Shown here: one piece after another, positions 1-8,835 of the stretch
How the letters are laid out: each line of letters begins with the position of its first letter
How positions within the stretch are numbered: position 1 is the first letter of the stretch
Source: Cupriavidus numazuensis
Lineage (GTDB): Bacteria > Pseudomonadota > Gammaproteobacteria > Burkholderiales > Burkholderiaceae
DNA: 64,000 nt
Reading direction: 5' to 3'
Assembly (NCBI RefSeq): GCF_905397435.1
Contig: NZ_CAJPVI010000036.1
Span: forward strand, 1-64,000
Notes under the pieces: generated by a model
What the model was told of the DNA's origin: nothing
Databases searched by the model: none
Seen by the model: the letters and a program-made list of their open reading frames with translations, nothing else
Translations under genes and position numbers: made by a program

Positions 1-74
1 ATCGGCGCACTGGCCGGCGGCTGCTTGCCGGGCGCCGGCGCGGCGGGCTTGGCCGCCGGGGCGCTGGCGCCCTT
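1..74 (-). other. In-frame coding-like continuation after the ctpA stop
   Basis: Read on the minus strand in the ctpA frame, the sequence after the TAG at 75-77 stays open to the window edge and encodes a tail beginning KGASAPAAKP, rich in Ala, Pro and Lys. This is the same composition as the last residues of CtpA before the stop. It looks like the remainder of the CtpA C-terminal tail cut off by an amber codon (CAG to TAG is one plausible change), but it could be fortuitous because GC-rich DNA stays open easily. It ends at the window edge. Confidence 0.45.
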
Positions 75-1559
75 CTACGCAGGCGCGGCCTTGGCGGGCT
101 TGTCGGCAGGCGGGTTGGTTTCGAGCTTCGACTTGGAACGCTTGACCGGCTGGCCGTCGAGCTGGGCGATGGCCTGCTGCAGCATGAAGTCGTCGGCGGA
201 ACCGAACTCGATCGGCTTCTTGCGGCGATCCTTCTCGCGCTCTTCCGGCGTCTTCTTCGCGTTTTCCTCTTCCAGGCGGCGCAGTTCTTCCACGCGGCGC
301 TGTTCACGCTCGTTCATTTCCGGCTCTTCCGACTCCTGCTTGTTGTGCAGGTGGCGCTCGGTATCGATCTCGCGCGTGATCAGCGCGTCGTCCGGATCGC
401 CTTCGGGATTCTGGTCGACCGGAATGTCCGGACGGATACCCTTGGCCTGGATCGACTTGCCCGTCGGCGTGTAGTAGTACGCGATGGTCAGCTTGATGCC
501 CGTGTCATTGGTCAGCGGCCGCACCGTCTGCACCGAACCCTTGCCGAACGTGGTCTTGCCCATGATCAGCGCGCGGTGGTGGTCCTGCAGCGCGCCGGCC
601 ACGATCTCGGACGCCGAGGCCGAATAGGCGTTGGTCAGCACGACCATCGGGATCTTCTTGTACAGCGCCGGCAGGTCCTTGAGCGGATCGTCCTCGAGCG
701 ACGACAGGCGGTAGTTGTTGAACGTCGCCTTGTACACGCGCTTGGCGTCGGGTACCTGGCCGTTGGTGGACACCACCGTCGAGTCGTCCGGCAGGAACGC
801 CGCCGCCACGCCAACCGCGCCTTGCAGCACGCCGCCGCCATTGTTGCGCAGGTCCAGGACGATGCCCTTCAGGCCCGGGTTCTTCTGGGCCATCTCGTTG
901 AGCCGGCGGCCCAGGTCCGCGACCGTGCGCTCCTGGAAGCTCGTCAGGCGCACCCAGCCGATGGTGTTGTTGTCCAGCATCTTGGTCTTGACCGACTGGA
1001 CGCGGATTTCGGCACGGGTGATGGAAATCGGGAAAGTGCGCTCTTCGCTCTTGCGATAGATGGTCAGCGTGACCTTGGTGCCCGGCTCGCCGCGCATGCG
1101 CTTGACCGCCTGTTCCAGCGGCAGGCCGCGCACGGGCTTGTCGTCGATACGGGTGATCAGGTCGCCGGGCTGGATGCCGGCGCGGAATGCAGGCGTATCT
1201 TCGATCGGGTTGATGACCTTGACCAGGCCTTCTTCCTGCGAGATCTCGATGCCCAGGCCAGCGAAGCGGCCGCGCGTGCCTTCCTGCAGTTCCTTGAAGT
1301 CCTTCTCGTCCAGGTAGGCCGAATGCGGGTCGAGGCTGGCGACCATGCCCTTGATGGCTTCGGTCAGCAGCTTCTTGTCATCGACCGGTTCCACATATTC
1401 GCGCTTGATCTGCCCGAAGATGTCGGCCATCAGCCGTAACTGGTCGAGCGGCAGGGGGCCGGCGGAGTTCTGCGCGGTGGCTGAAATCTGCAGCGTGGCC
1501 AGCACGCCGGCGACAAGTCCGACCGAAACGAGGCTGATGTTCTTGAGCGTCTTACGCAT
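75..1559 (-). CDS. ctpA: S41 family C-terminal processing peptidase (CtpA/Prc type)
   Basis: This is a periplasmic serine protease that trims or degrades proteins from their C-termini. An N-terminal hydrophobic segment (residues 8-30) acts as signal or anchor. A PDZ domain follows at about 95-170 and the S41 catalytic domain at about 190-385. The catalytic dyad is inferred as Ser315 (in SASASE) and Lys340 (in FGKG), with the 25-residue spacing seen in E. coli Prc. The C-terminal part, from about residue 390, is charged and low-complexity. It lies downstream of gpmA on the same strand, a usual Burkholderiaceae order. The ATG at 1559 directly precedes the signal sequence. The C-terminus appears shortened by a TAG (see 1-74), which should not affect catalysis. 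Confidence 0.95.
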   Translation of the reverse strand: MRKTLKNISLVSVGLVAGVLATLQISATAQNSAGPLPLDQLRLMADIFGQIKREYVEPVDDKKLLTEAIKGMVASLDPHSAYLDEKDFKELQEGTRGRFAGLGIEISQEEGLVKVINPIEDTPAFRAGIQPGDLITRIDDKPVRGLPLEQAVKRMRGEPGTKVTLTIYRKSEERTFPISITRAEIRVQSVKTKMLDNNTIGWVRLTSFQERTVADLGRRLNEMAQKNPGLKGIVLDLRNNGGGVLQGAVGVAAAFLPDDSTVVSTNGQVPDAKRVYKATFNNYRLSSLEDDPLKDLPALYKKIPMVVLTNAYSASASEIVAGALQDHHRALIMGKTTFGKGSVQTVRPLTNDTGIKLTIAYYYTPTGKSIQAKGIRPDIPVDQNPEGDPDDALITREIDTERHLHNKQESEEPEMNEREQRRVEELRRLEEENAKKTPEEREKDRRKKPIEFGSADDFMLQQAIAQLDGQPVKRSKSKLETNPPADKPAKAAPA

Positions 1560-1731
1560 GAGGGCTGCCTGAACGTGTACGTATGGGGATTATGCCGGCT
1601 GCAGCCGCCCCTGCGCCGGGCGCGGGGCGGTTTGTCCGACAGTATAAAACGGTGTGGAGAAAAAGGCCTGTCACGTACCGGCTGTCGGTGGGCGGCCGCA
1701 CCTTGGCTGGTGCATGCCGCCCGGCGGGCCT

Positions 1732-2478
1732 TCAGCGGGCCTTGCCCTGGCTGGCCACGGCCGCCAGCGAGGCGGCGATGGCTTCCTGGTCGCCCAGGTA
1801 GTAGTGGCGCAGGGGGCGCAGGTTGGCATCCAGCTCGTAGACGAGCGGGGTGCCGTTGGGGATGTTGAGGCCGACGATATCGTCATCCGAAATCTGATCC
1901 AGGTACTTAACCAGGGCGCGGATGCTGTTGCCGTGAGCGGCAATGACCACGCGCTTGCCGGATTGGATGTCCGGAGCGATGGATTCGTTCCACAGCGGCA
2001 GCACGCGGGCCACGGTGTCCTTCAGGCACTCGGTCAGCGGGATCTGCTCGTGCGGCACATTGGCGTAGCGCGGATCCTCGTAAGAGGCACGCGGATCGGT
2101 CGGTTCCAGCGCCGGCGGCGGCGTGTCGTAGCTGCGGCGCCACACGAGCACCTGCTCGTCGCCGAACTTGGCGGCGGTTTCGGCCTTGTTCAGGCCGGCC
2201 AGCGCGCCGTAGTGGCGTTCGTTCAGGCGCCATTCGTTGCGCACCGGGATCCACATCTGGTCCATTTCGTCCTGCACGTGCCACAGCGTGCGGATCGCGC
2301 GCTTGAGCACGGACGTGTAGGCCACGTCGAAGGCGAAGCCGGCGTCCTTGAGCAGTTTGCCGGCCAGGCGGGCTTGCGCGGCGCCAGTGTCGGTCAGGTC
2401 GACGTCGACCCAGCCGGTGAAGCGGTTTTCGAGGTTCCACGTCGATTCGCCGTGGCGGATGAGGACTAGCTTGTACAT
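1732..2478 (-). CDS. gpmA: 2,3-bisphosphoglycerate-dependent phosphoglycerate mutase
   Basis: This cytoplasmic glycolytic/gluconeogenic enzyme interconverts 3- and 2-phosphoglycerate through a phosphohistidine. The 248-residue product begins [12 protein letters not shown], so the RHG motif is at residues 8-10 with His9 as the phosphorylated residue. The second catalytic histidine is in the [10 protein letters not shown] segment near residue 184. Length matches the 247-250 residues of the dPGM family. The frame stays open upstream, but the family start is unambiguous at 2478. It is divergent from the rhodanese gene, and ctpA follows it on the same strand. Confidence 0.97.
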   Translation of the reverse strand: MYKLVLIRHGESTWNLENRFTGWVDVDLTDTGAAQARLAGKLLKDAGFAFDVAYTSVLKRAIRTLWHVQDEMDQMWIPVRNEWRLNERHYGALAGLNKAETAAKFGDEQVLVWRRSYDTPPPALEPTDPRASYEDPRYANVPHEQIPLTECLKDTVARVLPLWNESIAPDIQSGKRVVIAAHGNSIRALVKYLDQISDDDIVGLNIPNGTPLVYELDANLRPLRHYYLGDQEAIAASLAAVASQGKAR

Positions 2479-2618
2479 GCTGCTGCTTCCAGAGAGTGAA
2501 TAACCTGCGTGCGCCGGGGCCGCCGCATTGGTGTCGCCATGTGTTCGTGACACGACAAAGAGGCGACAATGGCCGCTGTGGCCTGGCGGCGGAGGCCCGG
2601 ACGCCAAACCGCGTATTT

Positions 2619-2624
2619 TATAAT
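2619..2624 (+). promoter_or_regulatory. Probable -10 box for the rhodanese-grxC-secB genes
   Basis: A perfect TATAAT lies 30 bases before the GTG start at 2655. No good TTGACA-like -35 is visible at 16-18 bases upstream, so this is a plausible sigma-70 promoter only, possibly activator-dependent. Confidence 0.45.
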
Positions 2625-2654
2625 GCCGCCGACCCAACCCAACGGAATGCCAAC

Positions 2655-3068
2655 GTGAATTTCTTCGCCGACTATAACAACCTCGCCCTGATCGCCCTCG
2701 CCGTGGTCTCGGGCGGCCTGCTGGCCTGGCCCACGATCGCCCGCGGCACGGGTGGAAAGGCCGTCAATACGGTCGCCGCCACGCAGCTGATCAACAAGCG
2801 CGGCGCGGTGGTCGTGGACATTCGCGAAGCCGCCGAGTATGCCAAGGGTCACCTGCCGCAGGCCAAGAGCGCCCCGCTGTCCGACCTGGCCACGCGCGCG
2901 GCCGGTCTTGCAAAGGACAAGGCTGTCCCCATCATCGTGGTATCCCAGACCGGCCAGGGCCTCGGCAAGGCTCAGGCAGCGCTCAAGGAAGCCGGGTACA
3001 GTGAGACCTATGTGCTCGAAGGCGGTCTCGCCGCCTGGCAGCAGGCCGGGCTTCCGGTCATCAAGTAA
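2655..3068 (+). CDS. Membrane-anchored rhodanese-like protein (YibN type)
   Basis: The 137-residue protein has one transmembrane helix (about residues 9-26) followed by a cytoplasmic rhodanese fold (about 38-137), with the [18 protein letters not shown] segment typical of the domain. The expected catalytic cysteine is missing: the active-site loop reads VVSQTGQG with Ser97 where Cys would sit, so classic sulfurtransferase activity is unlikely. E. coli YibN, which precedes grxC-secB-gpsA in the same order, also has an atypical loop. I chose GTG 2655 because the family begins NFFADYNN and the frame upstream has no conserved sequence. Confidence 0.85.
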   Translation: MNFFADYNNLALIALAVVSGGLLAWPTIARGTGGKAVNTVAATQLINKRGAVVVDIREAAEYAKGHLPQAKSAPLSDLATRAAGLAKDKAVPIIVVSQTGQGLGKAQAALKEAGYSETYVLEGGLAAWQQAGLPVIK

Positions 3069-3157
3069 GCCGCGCCAGACTGGCCGGCCTGTCCGTCCCA
3101 TACGCCGGATCCCGCTCGCGCGGTGCCGGCGGCGTTTGAGTATCGAAGGAGAACTGC

Positions 3158-3415
3158 ATGGCCCGCGTCGTCATGTACAGCACGCAGGTGTGCCCTTATT
3201 GCGTGATGGCTGAGCGCTTGCTCAAGTCCAAGGGCGTCGAGACGATCGAGAAGGTCCTGATCGACCGCGAACCCGGCAAGCGCGAGGAAATGATGTCGCG
3301 CACCGGTCGCCGCACCGTGCCCCAGATCTATATCGACGACACCCACGTTGGCGGTTTCGACGATCTCTCCGCGCTGGATCGCCAGGGCGGCCTGACGCCG
3401 CTGCTGGCCGCCTGA
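3158..3415 (+). CDS. grxC: Glutaredoxin 3
   Basis: A small cytoplasmic thiol-disulfide oxidoreductase that uses glutathione. The 85-residue product has the dithiol active site CPYC at residues 12-15 and the conserved TVPQIYID (cis-proline) and GGFDDL glutathione-binding segments. A strong ribosome-binding site (GAAGGAGA) precedes the ATG. It lies between the rhodanese-like gene and secB, the same order as in E. coli, and probably shares their transcript. Confidence 0.97.
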   Translation: MARVVMYSTQVCPYCVMAERLLKSKGVETIEKVLIDREPGKREEMMSRTGRRTVPQIYIDDTHVGGFDDLSALDRQGGLTPLLAA

Positions 3416-3546
3416 GCCAGCGCAAGCCGCGGCCCCTGCGCGGGTGATAATGCCACCCGCGTCATGTACCATATGCGTTTTCCAACCGGGCGCAGGCTCG
3501 TGCCGCAACCGGCCGCCGCGTCCAACGCCCATCCCGGAAGCCTTTC

Positions 3547-4065
3547 ATGAGCGACCAGCAAAACACCCAGCAGGAAGACCAACCCTTCTTCAACATCCAG
3601 CGCGTGTACCTCAAGGACATGTCGCTCGAGCAGCCCAATTCGCCGGGCATCTTCCTGGAATCGGAAGCCCCGTCGGTCGAAGTGCAGGTCAACGTGGCCG
3701 CTTCGCAGCTGCAGGAAGGCATCTTCGAAGTGGTGGTGACCGGTACCGTGACGACCAAGGTCCAGGAAAAGGTCGCTTTCCTCGTGGAAGCGCACCAGGC
3801 CGGCATCTTCGACATCCGCAACGTGCCGGTCGAGCAGCTCGACCCGCTGCTGGGCATTGCCTGCCCGACCATCCTGTATCCGTACCTGCGCGGCAATATC
3901 GCCGACATCATCACGCGTGCGGGCTTCCAGGCCATCCACCTGTCGGAAATCAACTTCCAGGCCCTGTACGAGCAGCGCCTGCAGGCCGCCATGGAAGAAG
4001 CCCAGGCCGCCGGCGGCGCCAACAGCGGCATCGTGATGCCTGACGGCAGCCAGGCTCGCCACTGA
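3547..4065 (+). CDS. secB: Protein-export chaperone SecB
   Basis: A tetrameric cytoplasmic chaperone that keeps secretory precursors unfolded and delivers them to SecA. The 172-residue product contains the SecB core ([19 protein letters not shown] near residues 14-32, and the conserved [18 protein letters not shown] segment near 99-116). The C-terminal tail is Ala/Gly-rich and, unlike that of E. coli SecB, carries no obvious zinc-linked SecA-binding pattern. An intrinsic terminator follows at 4091. Confidence 0.97.
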   Translation: MSDQQNTQQEDQPFFNIQRVYLKDMSLEQPNSPGIFLESEAPSVEVQVNVAASQLQEGIFEVVVTGTVTTKVQEKVAFLVEAHQAGIFDIRNVPVEQLDPLLGIACPTILYPYLRGNIADIITRAGFQAIHLSEINFQALYEQRLQAAMEEAQAAGGANSGIVMPDGSQARH

Positions 4066-4090
4066 TCCGGCAGTCCCGCACTGCCTGACG

Positions 4091-4113
4091 AAACGGGGCT
4101 GCGGCCCCGTTTT
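4091..4113 (+). terminator. Intrinsic terminator after secB
   Basis: Nine-base arms AAACGGGGC and GCCCCGTTT close a four-base loop and are followed by a T-rich stretch. It separates secB from gpsA. Confidence 0.75.
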
Positions 4114-4175
4114 GCCTTTCCGGGGCCCGCGCACAGGGCTACCATCGATTGCGCCGATCCACCGTTCGAGCCGCC

Positions 4176-5192
4176 ATGAAACTGACCTTCCTCGGTGCGG
4201 GTGCCTGGGGCACCGCACTCGCGAGCCATGCCGCCGCCAACCATGACGTGGTGCTGTGGGGACGCGATCCCGCCCAGCTTGCCGCGATCGCGGCGACTGG
4301 CAGCAACGAGGCCTATCTGCCGGGCGTACAGCTGTCGCCGCGGCTGCGCGTGGAAGCGGACTTCGAGCAGGCGGTCGGTCATGCCGCCGGCGATCCTGAT
4401 GGCCTCGTGATCGTGGCCACGCCCGTGTCGGGCCTGCGCGAAATGACGCGCCGGCTCGCCGCGCGCGGCGACGGCCACGTGCGCATGCTGTGGCTGTGCA
4501 AGGGCTTCGAGGCCGGCACGCACGCGCTGCCGCACCAGATGGTGCGCGAAGAGCTTGACGCCGCGGGTCGTACCAGCGGATTCGACTATGGTGTGCTGAC
4601 CGGCCCGAGCTTTGCGCGCGAGGTGGCGCTGGGCTTGCCGTGCGCGCTGACAGTCGCGGGCAGCGTGCCAACGCTGGCTGATTGCGCGCAGGCGGCATTC
4701 CACCATCACGCCATGCGCATCTACGGCAGCGACGACCTGACCGGCGTCGAGGTCGGCGGCGCGGTGAAGAACGTGCTGGCGATTGCCACTGGCGCGAGCG
4801 ATGGCTTAGGGTTGGGGCTCAACGCGCGCGCCGCGCTGGTGACGCGGGGCCTGGCTGAAATGACGCGTCTGGGGCTCGCGCTTGGTGGACGTGCAGAGAC
4901 CTTCATGGGCCTTGCCGGCGTAGGCGATCTGATCCTGACGGCCACCGGCGACCTGTCGCGCAACCGCAAGGTCGGACAACAGCTCGCGGCTGGCCAAAGC
5001 CTCGAGCAGATACTGGCAAGCCTTGGGCATGTCGCCGAAGGCGTGCGTTGCGCGCAGGCCGTGGCCGCGCTCGCCGAGGCCTGCAAGATCGAGATGCCGA
5101 TCACGCGCGCCGTGTGCGCGGTGCTGTTCGAAGGCCTGAGCGCCGCCGATGCCGTGGCGCAGCTTCTGCAACGCGACGCACGCGACGAATAG
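4176..5192 (+). CDS. gpsA: NAD(P)-dependent glycerol-3-phosphate dehydrogenase
   Basis: A cytoplasmic enzyme that reduces dihydroxyacetone phosphate to sn-glycerol-3-phosphate for phospholipid synthesis. The 338-residue product begins [16 protein letters not shown], with the Rossmann dinucleotide motif GAGAWG at 7-12. Lys109 (in LCKGFE) and Lys198 (in GGAVKNV) are the conserved substrate and catalytic lysines. The frame is open 27 bases further upstream, but the Rossmann start fixes ATG 4176. It follows secB, a common proteobacterial order. Confidence 0.97.
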   Translation: MKLTFLGAGAWGTALASHAAANHDVVLWGRDPAQLAAIAATGSNEAYLPGVQLSPRLRVEADFEQAVGHAAGDPDGLVIVATPVSGLREMTRRLAARGDGHVRMLWLCKGFEAGTHALPHQMVREELDAAGRTSGFDYGVLTGPSFAREVALGLPCALTVAGSVPTLADCAQAAFHHHAMRIYGSDDLTGVEVGGAVKNVLAIATGASDGLGLGLNARAALVTRGLAEMTRLGLALGGRAETFMGLAGVGDLILTATGDLSRNRKVGQQLAAGQSLEQILASLGHVAEGVRCAQAVAALAEACKIEMPITRAVCAVLFEGLSAADAVAQLLQRDARDE

Positions 5193-5223
5193 CCTCCGTA
5201 CAGTTCTCCCCGATTCCTTACGC

Positions 5224-6201
5224 ATGACATCCCGTCGCCACGCGCTGATCGCGCTCGCCTGCGCTTGCGCAGTGTCCCCGTCCTGGGCCGACAAGCCCGA
5301 CAACTGGCCGTCGCGGCCGCTGCGCATGGTGGTGCCGTTTCCGGCGGGATCGTCGCCCGACCTGATCGCGCGCCTGCTTACCGAAAAGCTTGCGGCGACG
5401 CTGGGCCAGCCCGTGGTCGTGGAAAACCGGCCGGGCGCCGGCGGCAATATCGGCACGGGCATGGTGGCCAAGGCCGCGCCCGACGGCTACACGCTGCTGT
5501 TCACGATCAACGGCCCGCTGGTGACTGCGCCCTCGCTGTCGCGAAACCTGAACTACGATCCGTTCCGTCAGCTGGCGCCGGTTACGTTGGTCGCGACATC
5601 ACCTAACGTGCTGGTCGTCGATGCAAGGCTGCCCGTGCATAACCTGCACGAGTTCGTGGCGCTGGCGAAGACGAAGTCCGGAGCGCTGAATTACGGCTCA
5701 GTCGGCAACGGGAGTGCCGCGCATCTGGCGATGGAGCAGCTCAAGGCCATGGCCGGCATCGACCTGCAGCACGTGCCGTATCCGGGCTTCCCGCAGGTTA
5801 CTACCGCCATGGTCGGCGGACAGATCCAGGCCGGCTTCATGGTGCCCGCGATTGCGATGCCGCTCGTCAATGCAGGCAAGCTGCGCATCCTCGCGGTGAC
5901 CACGACGGGACGCACGGCGGTGCTGCCCTCGGTACCGACCGTCGCCGAATCGGGCTATCCCGGATTCGAAGCGATTTCGTGGCAGGCGGTGCTGGCGCCG
6001 GCGGGCACGCCGCCCGCGATCATCGACCGGCTTTACCGTGAGCTGGTGGCCATCATCGGCAGCGCCGACGTGCGCGAGAAAATGCGCGCGCAGTATTTCG
6101 TGCCGGCTGGCACGGCGCCGGCATCGCTGCGCCAGACCATGGCGAGCGAAAAGGTGCGCTGGGACAAGGTGATCCGCGCCGCGGGCGTGCAGCCCGAATA
6201 G
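5224..6201 (+). CDS. Bug/TctC-family periplasmic tricarboxylate-type solute-binding protein
   Basis: This 325-residue product resembles the Bug family of extracytoplasmic receptors, which are greatly expanded in Bordetella and Cupriavidus and bind carboxylates or other small anions. A signal peptide covers about residues 1-22 (MTSRRHALIALACACAVSPSWA). The family signatures WPSRPLRMVVPFPAGSSPD and NRPGAGGNIGTGMVAKAAPDGYTLL follow. It starts 31 bases after gpsA. No TctA or TctB membrane genes are nearby, so it is an orphan receptor whose ligand cannot be read from sequence. It converges with trmL. Confidence 0.92.
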   Translation: MTSRRHALIALACACAVSPSWADKPDNWPSRPLRMVVPFPAGSSPDLIARLLTEKLAATLGQPVVVENRPGAGGNIGTGMVAKAAPDGYTLLFTINGPLVTAPSLSRNLNYDPFRQLAPVTLVATSPNVLVVDARLPVHNLHEFVALAKTKSGALNYGSVGNGSAAHLAMEQLKAMAGIDLQHVPYPGFPQVTTAMVGGQIQAGFMVPAIAMPLVNAGKLRILAVTTTGRTAVLPSVPTVAESGYPGFEAISWQAVLAPAGTPPAIIDRLYRELVAIIGSADVREKMRAQYFVPAGTAPASLRQTMASEKVRWDKVIRAAGVQPE

Positions 6202-6210
6202 CGCTGGCGC

Positions 6211-6681
6211 TCAGGCGCCACCGGCAAAGCCGTTCTGGCGCCAGGCCTCGAACACGACCACGGCCACAGTATTCGACAGGTTCAGGCTGCGGTTGTTGGG
6301 CCGCATCGGCAGGCGAATGCGCTGCGAGGGCGGAAACGATTCGCGCCGCTCGGGCGCGAGTCCGCGCGTTTCGGAGCCGAACACGAACCAGTCGCCGGGC
6401 CGGAAGCTGACCTCCCCGAACGGCGTCGAGCCATGCGTCGTCAGTGCGAACATGCGCGCCGGGTCGGGCTGCTCGCTGGCCATCAGCGCGTCCCAGTTCT
6501 CGTGCACGCGCATGGTCGCGTATTCGTGATAGTCGAGTCCCGCGCGCCGCATGCGGGCATCCTCCAGCGGAAATCCCAAGGGCTTGACCAGATGCAATTG
6601 CGCGCCGGTGTTCGCGCACAGGCGGATCACATTGCCGGTGTTGGGCGGGATTTCCGGTTCGACCAGGACGACGTGGAACAT
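6211..6681 (-). CDS. trmL: tRNA (cytidine(34)-2'-O)-methyltransferase
   Basis: A SPOUT-class dimeric methyltransferase that 2'-O-methylates the wobble base of tRNA-Leu isoacceptors. The 156-residue product starts MFHVVLVEPEIPPNTGNVIRL, the family signature. It ends with the knot segments FVFGSETRGL and IRLPMRPNNRSLNLSNTVAVVVFE. Its length matches E. coli TrmL (157). It converges with the Bug-type gene with a 9-base gap. Confidence 0.96.
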   Translation of the reverse strand: MFHVVLVEPEIPPNTGNVIRLCANTGAQLHLVKPLGFPLEDARMRRAGLDYHEYATMRVHENWDALMASEQPDPARMFALTTHGSTPFGEVSFRPGDWFVFGSETRGLAPERRESFPPSQRIRLPMRPNNRSLNLSNTVAVVVFEAWRQNGFAGGA

Positions 6682-6785
6682 GGGGCGGTTTCCTTGGCAG
6701 GGCAGGGCGCCATGGCCCCGGCATCAAAAACGGTGCGCAGCTTACCGCGCGCGGGCGGCGCTGTCATCCGCCGGCCATTGGCGTC

Positions 6786-7454
6786 TTATGGCGTACGCAG
6801 CGCGACGATCACACTGACCCGTGCCGCGCCCTGTGCCTTCAGCGTGCGCGCGGCTTCGTCCAGCGTGGCGCCTGTGGTCATCACATCATCGACAAGGCCC
6901 ACGTGCATGCCCGCGAGCGGTCGTGGGCGGCCCATGCGGAATGCGCCGCGCACATTCATCTGCCGCTGGGCCAGGTCCAGCAAGTGCTGGGTGGCGATAT
7001 CGCGCGGACGCTCTAGCAGCACAGGATCGCTCGCCACGCCCAGATGGCGCGCGAGCGGACGAGCGATCTCCCAGGCCTGGTTGAAGCCGCGTTCGGCCAG
7101 GCGTTGCGGCGACAGCGGGATGGGCGCGATCAGGTCCGGCATCGGCGCGCCGGCGGCCCGTACCCGGCTTGCGAGCGCGGCAGCGAGCCACCCGGCCAGG
7201 GACAGCACCTTGCCATACTTGAGCGCCAGCACCAGCGAGTCCTGCGGAATGCCGTAGTCGCCGAGCGTGAAGGCCTGGTCGAAATCGGGCCGATGCTGCG
7301 CGCATGCCCGGCACGGCTCGCCCGGTGCCCGCCCCATCGCGCAAACCGGGCAGCGCGACACCGGGTAGAGCAGTTCGGCAACGCAGTCGCGGCACACCAC
7401 TTCATCCTGCACCGTCCCGCAGAGCGCGCACGAACAGGGCAGCAACGCGCGCAC
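6786..7454 (-). CDS. comF: ComF family phosphoribosyltransferase-like protein
   Basis: A ComF/GntX-type protein linked in other bacteria to DNA uptake or use of external DNA. An N-terminal zinc-ribbon has paired cysteines (CSCALCG, CRDC, CPVC, CRAC). The C-terminal PRTase domain has the PRPP-binding motif VGLVDDVMTTGATL. No ATG is available in this frame near the conserved start, so I chose the GTG at 7454 (222 residues), preceded by a G-rich weak ribosome-binding site. A TTG nine bases further in is the alternative. The frame stays open far upstream only because it lies antisense to the next gene. Confidence 0.85.
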   Translation of the reverse strand: MRALLPCSCALCGTVQDEVVCRDCVAELLYPVSRCPVCAMGRAPGEPCRACAQHRPDFDQAFTLGDYGIPQDSLVLALKYGKVLSLAGWLAAALASRVRAAGAPMPDLIAPIPLSPQRLAERGFNQAWEIARPLARHLGVASDPVLLERPRDIATQHLLDLAQRQMNVRGAFRMGRPRPLAGMHVGLVDDVMTTGATLDEAARTLKAQGAARVSVIVALRTP

Positions 7455-7595
7455 CAGCCCCCGGAGCTGTCCGGCGGCTTTCGCGGTGCGCGCGTATACT
7501 TGCCGTCCGGCCGCCCGCCAACGCGCGCGGCTGCCATGCGCCGCGTGTGTCGCCGCGGCCTCTGTGTCCCCATTTTCCTGTTGCCTGGTTTTCCC

Positions 7596-8543
7596 GTGTC
7601 CCTGCATGCCGCCGATTCTCCCGATGCCTTCGTGCCGCCCACGCGGCTGACCCGGATCGCTTTCGACCGGCGCAGCGCCGCGTTCGGCCAGCTCGATTTC
7701 CTGCTCGGCGAGATCGGCCGCCGCATGCAGGAGCGCATGGAGGTGGTCCGGCTGACGCCACAGCGCGCGCTCGATATCGGCTGCGGGCACGGCCAGGGCC
7801 TGGCGGGCTTGCGCGCGCGCTTCCCCGACGCACAGATCGCCGGCCTCGATATTTCCGGCGCGATGCTGGCCGAGGCGGGGCAGCGCGATCCGCAGCGGCG
7901 GCCCGGCTGGGTCGGCCGCCTGCTCGGCAAGCGGCCGCTGTTCGACCTGGTCCAGGGCGATCTTGCCACACTGCCTTTTGCGCCCGGCAGCTTCGATCTG
8001 CTGTGGTCCAACCTGGCCCTGCACTGGCATCCGGAGCCGCACCGCGTGTTCCCGGAATGGCACCGCGTGACGCGCGACGATGGCCTCGTGATGTTCTCGC
8101 TGTTCGGCCCCGATACGCTGCGCGAACTGCGCGCCGCGTTCGAGGAGGTCGATACGGCCACCCACACGTTGCGCTTTGTCGACATGCACGATATCGGCGA
8201 TATGCTGGTCCATGGCGGCTGGTCCACGCCGGTCATGGACATGGAAACGCTGACCGTGACCTATGAATCGCCCGAGACGCTGCTGCGCGAGGTGCAGGCC
8301 TTCGGCGGACTGCGCGCGCATGCGGCCCTGCGGCGTGCCGGCCTGCATGGCCGGCGCTGGCATCAGGCGGTCTGCGCGGCGCTTGAGCGCCTGCGCAATG
8401 CCGATGGCGTGATTCCGCTGACCTTCGAAATCGTCTACGGCCACGCCTGGAAGCTGCCTCCGCGTGGTTCGCAGCAGGTCGACGAACTGGGCCGCGCGGT
8501 GGTGCCGGTTGACAAGATCGGCCGGGCCCGGCCGCGCCGCTGA
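7596..8543 (+). CDS. SAM-dependent methyltransferase, BioC-like
   Basis: A class I methyltransferase of about 315 residues. The SAM-binding motif LDIGCGHGQGL, the acidic post-beta2 residue in IAGLDIS, and the FDLLWSNLALHWHPEP segment are typical of BioC (malonyl-ACP O-methyltransferase, biotin synthesis) and of the related NDUFAF5 group. Which of these it is cannot be settled from sequence alone, and no bio genes are nearby. The start is uncertain: GTG 7596 gives the conserved-looking N-terminus, while ATG 7536 would add 20 hydrophobic, non-conserved-looking residues. It is divergent from comF. Confidence 0.85.
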   Translation: MSLHAADSPDAFVPPTRLTRIAFDRRSAAFGQLDFLLGEIGRRMQERMEVVRLTPQRALDIGCGHGQGLAGLRARFPDAQIAGLDISGAMLAEAGQRDPQRRPGWVGRLLGKRPLFDLVQGDLATLPFAPGSFDLLWSNLALHWHPEPHRVFPEWHRVTRDDGLVMFSLFGPDTLRELRAAFEEVDTATHTLRFVDMHDIGDMLVHGGWSTPVMDMETLTVTYESPETLLREVQAFGGLRAHAALRRAGLHGRRWHQAVCAALERLRNADGVIPLTFEIVYGHAWKLPPRGSQQVDELGRAVVPVDKIGRARPRR

Positions 8544-8589
8544 GCAGTTACGACTGTAATGACTTCCGTGTAACGAAAAACATGTGCGG

Positions 8590-8630
8590 ATCGCCCGCCA
8601 GGCCATGTCTGCACTGGTTTTGCGGGCGAT
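8590..8630 (+). terminator. Stem-loop after the methyltransferase gene, possible terminator
   Basis: Nine-base arms ATCGCCCGC and GCGGGCGAT enclose a 23-base loop with an inner CCAG/CTGG pairing. The 3' side continues TTCGTT, a poor U-tract, so termination is likely but not certain. Confidence 0.45.
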
Positions 8631-8693
8631 TTCGTTAATGCGCGTTAAGCATAAATCCCTACGTCGCGCAAGCGCTTTGGTCAATGTGCGGCC

Positions 8694-8722
8694 TTGTCCG
8701 TGTATGCGAAGCGCCCTATAAT
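8694..8722 (+). promoter_or_regulatory. Sigma-70 type promoter for the cytochrome oxidase operon
   Basis: TTGTCC at 8694-8699 and TATAAT at 8717-8722 are separated by exactly 17 bases. This is the best sigma-70 match in the window. It lies about 110 bases before the DUF2244 gene, the first gene of the cox cluster. Confidence 0.75.
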
Positions 8723-8835
8723 GCGCCAGTTTGTCGCAGTGGTCCCCTGGCACAAGAACGTCCTGGAGTTGCACTCGCACGGTGCACTCAGGGCGCAATC
8801 GTCCCGGGTGTGCATCCGATGCAGAGTGGTTGGCG

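Noticed and set aside
1641-1646. TATACT as a ctpA promoter on the minus strand
   Set aside because: No -35 match at 16-18 bases; ctpA may be cotranscribed with gpmA, so the call was not supported.
7455-8798. Upstream extension of the comF reading frame
   Set aside because: It is antisense to the methyltransferase gene and lacks any conserved sequence; the zinc-ribbon domain begins after GTG 7454.
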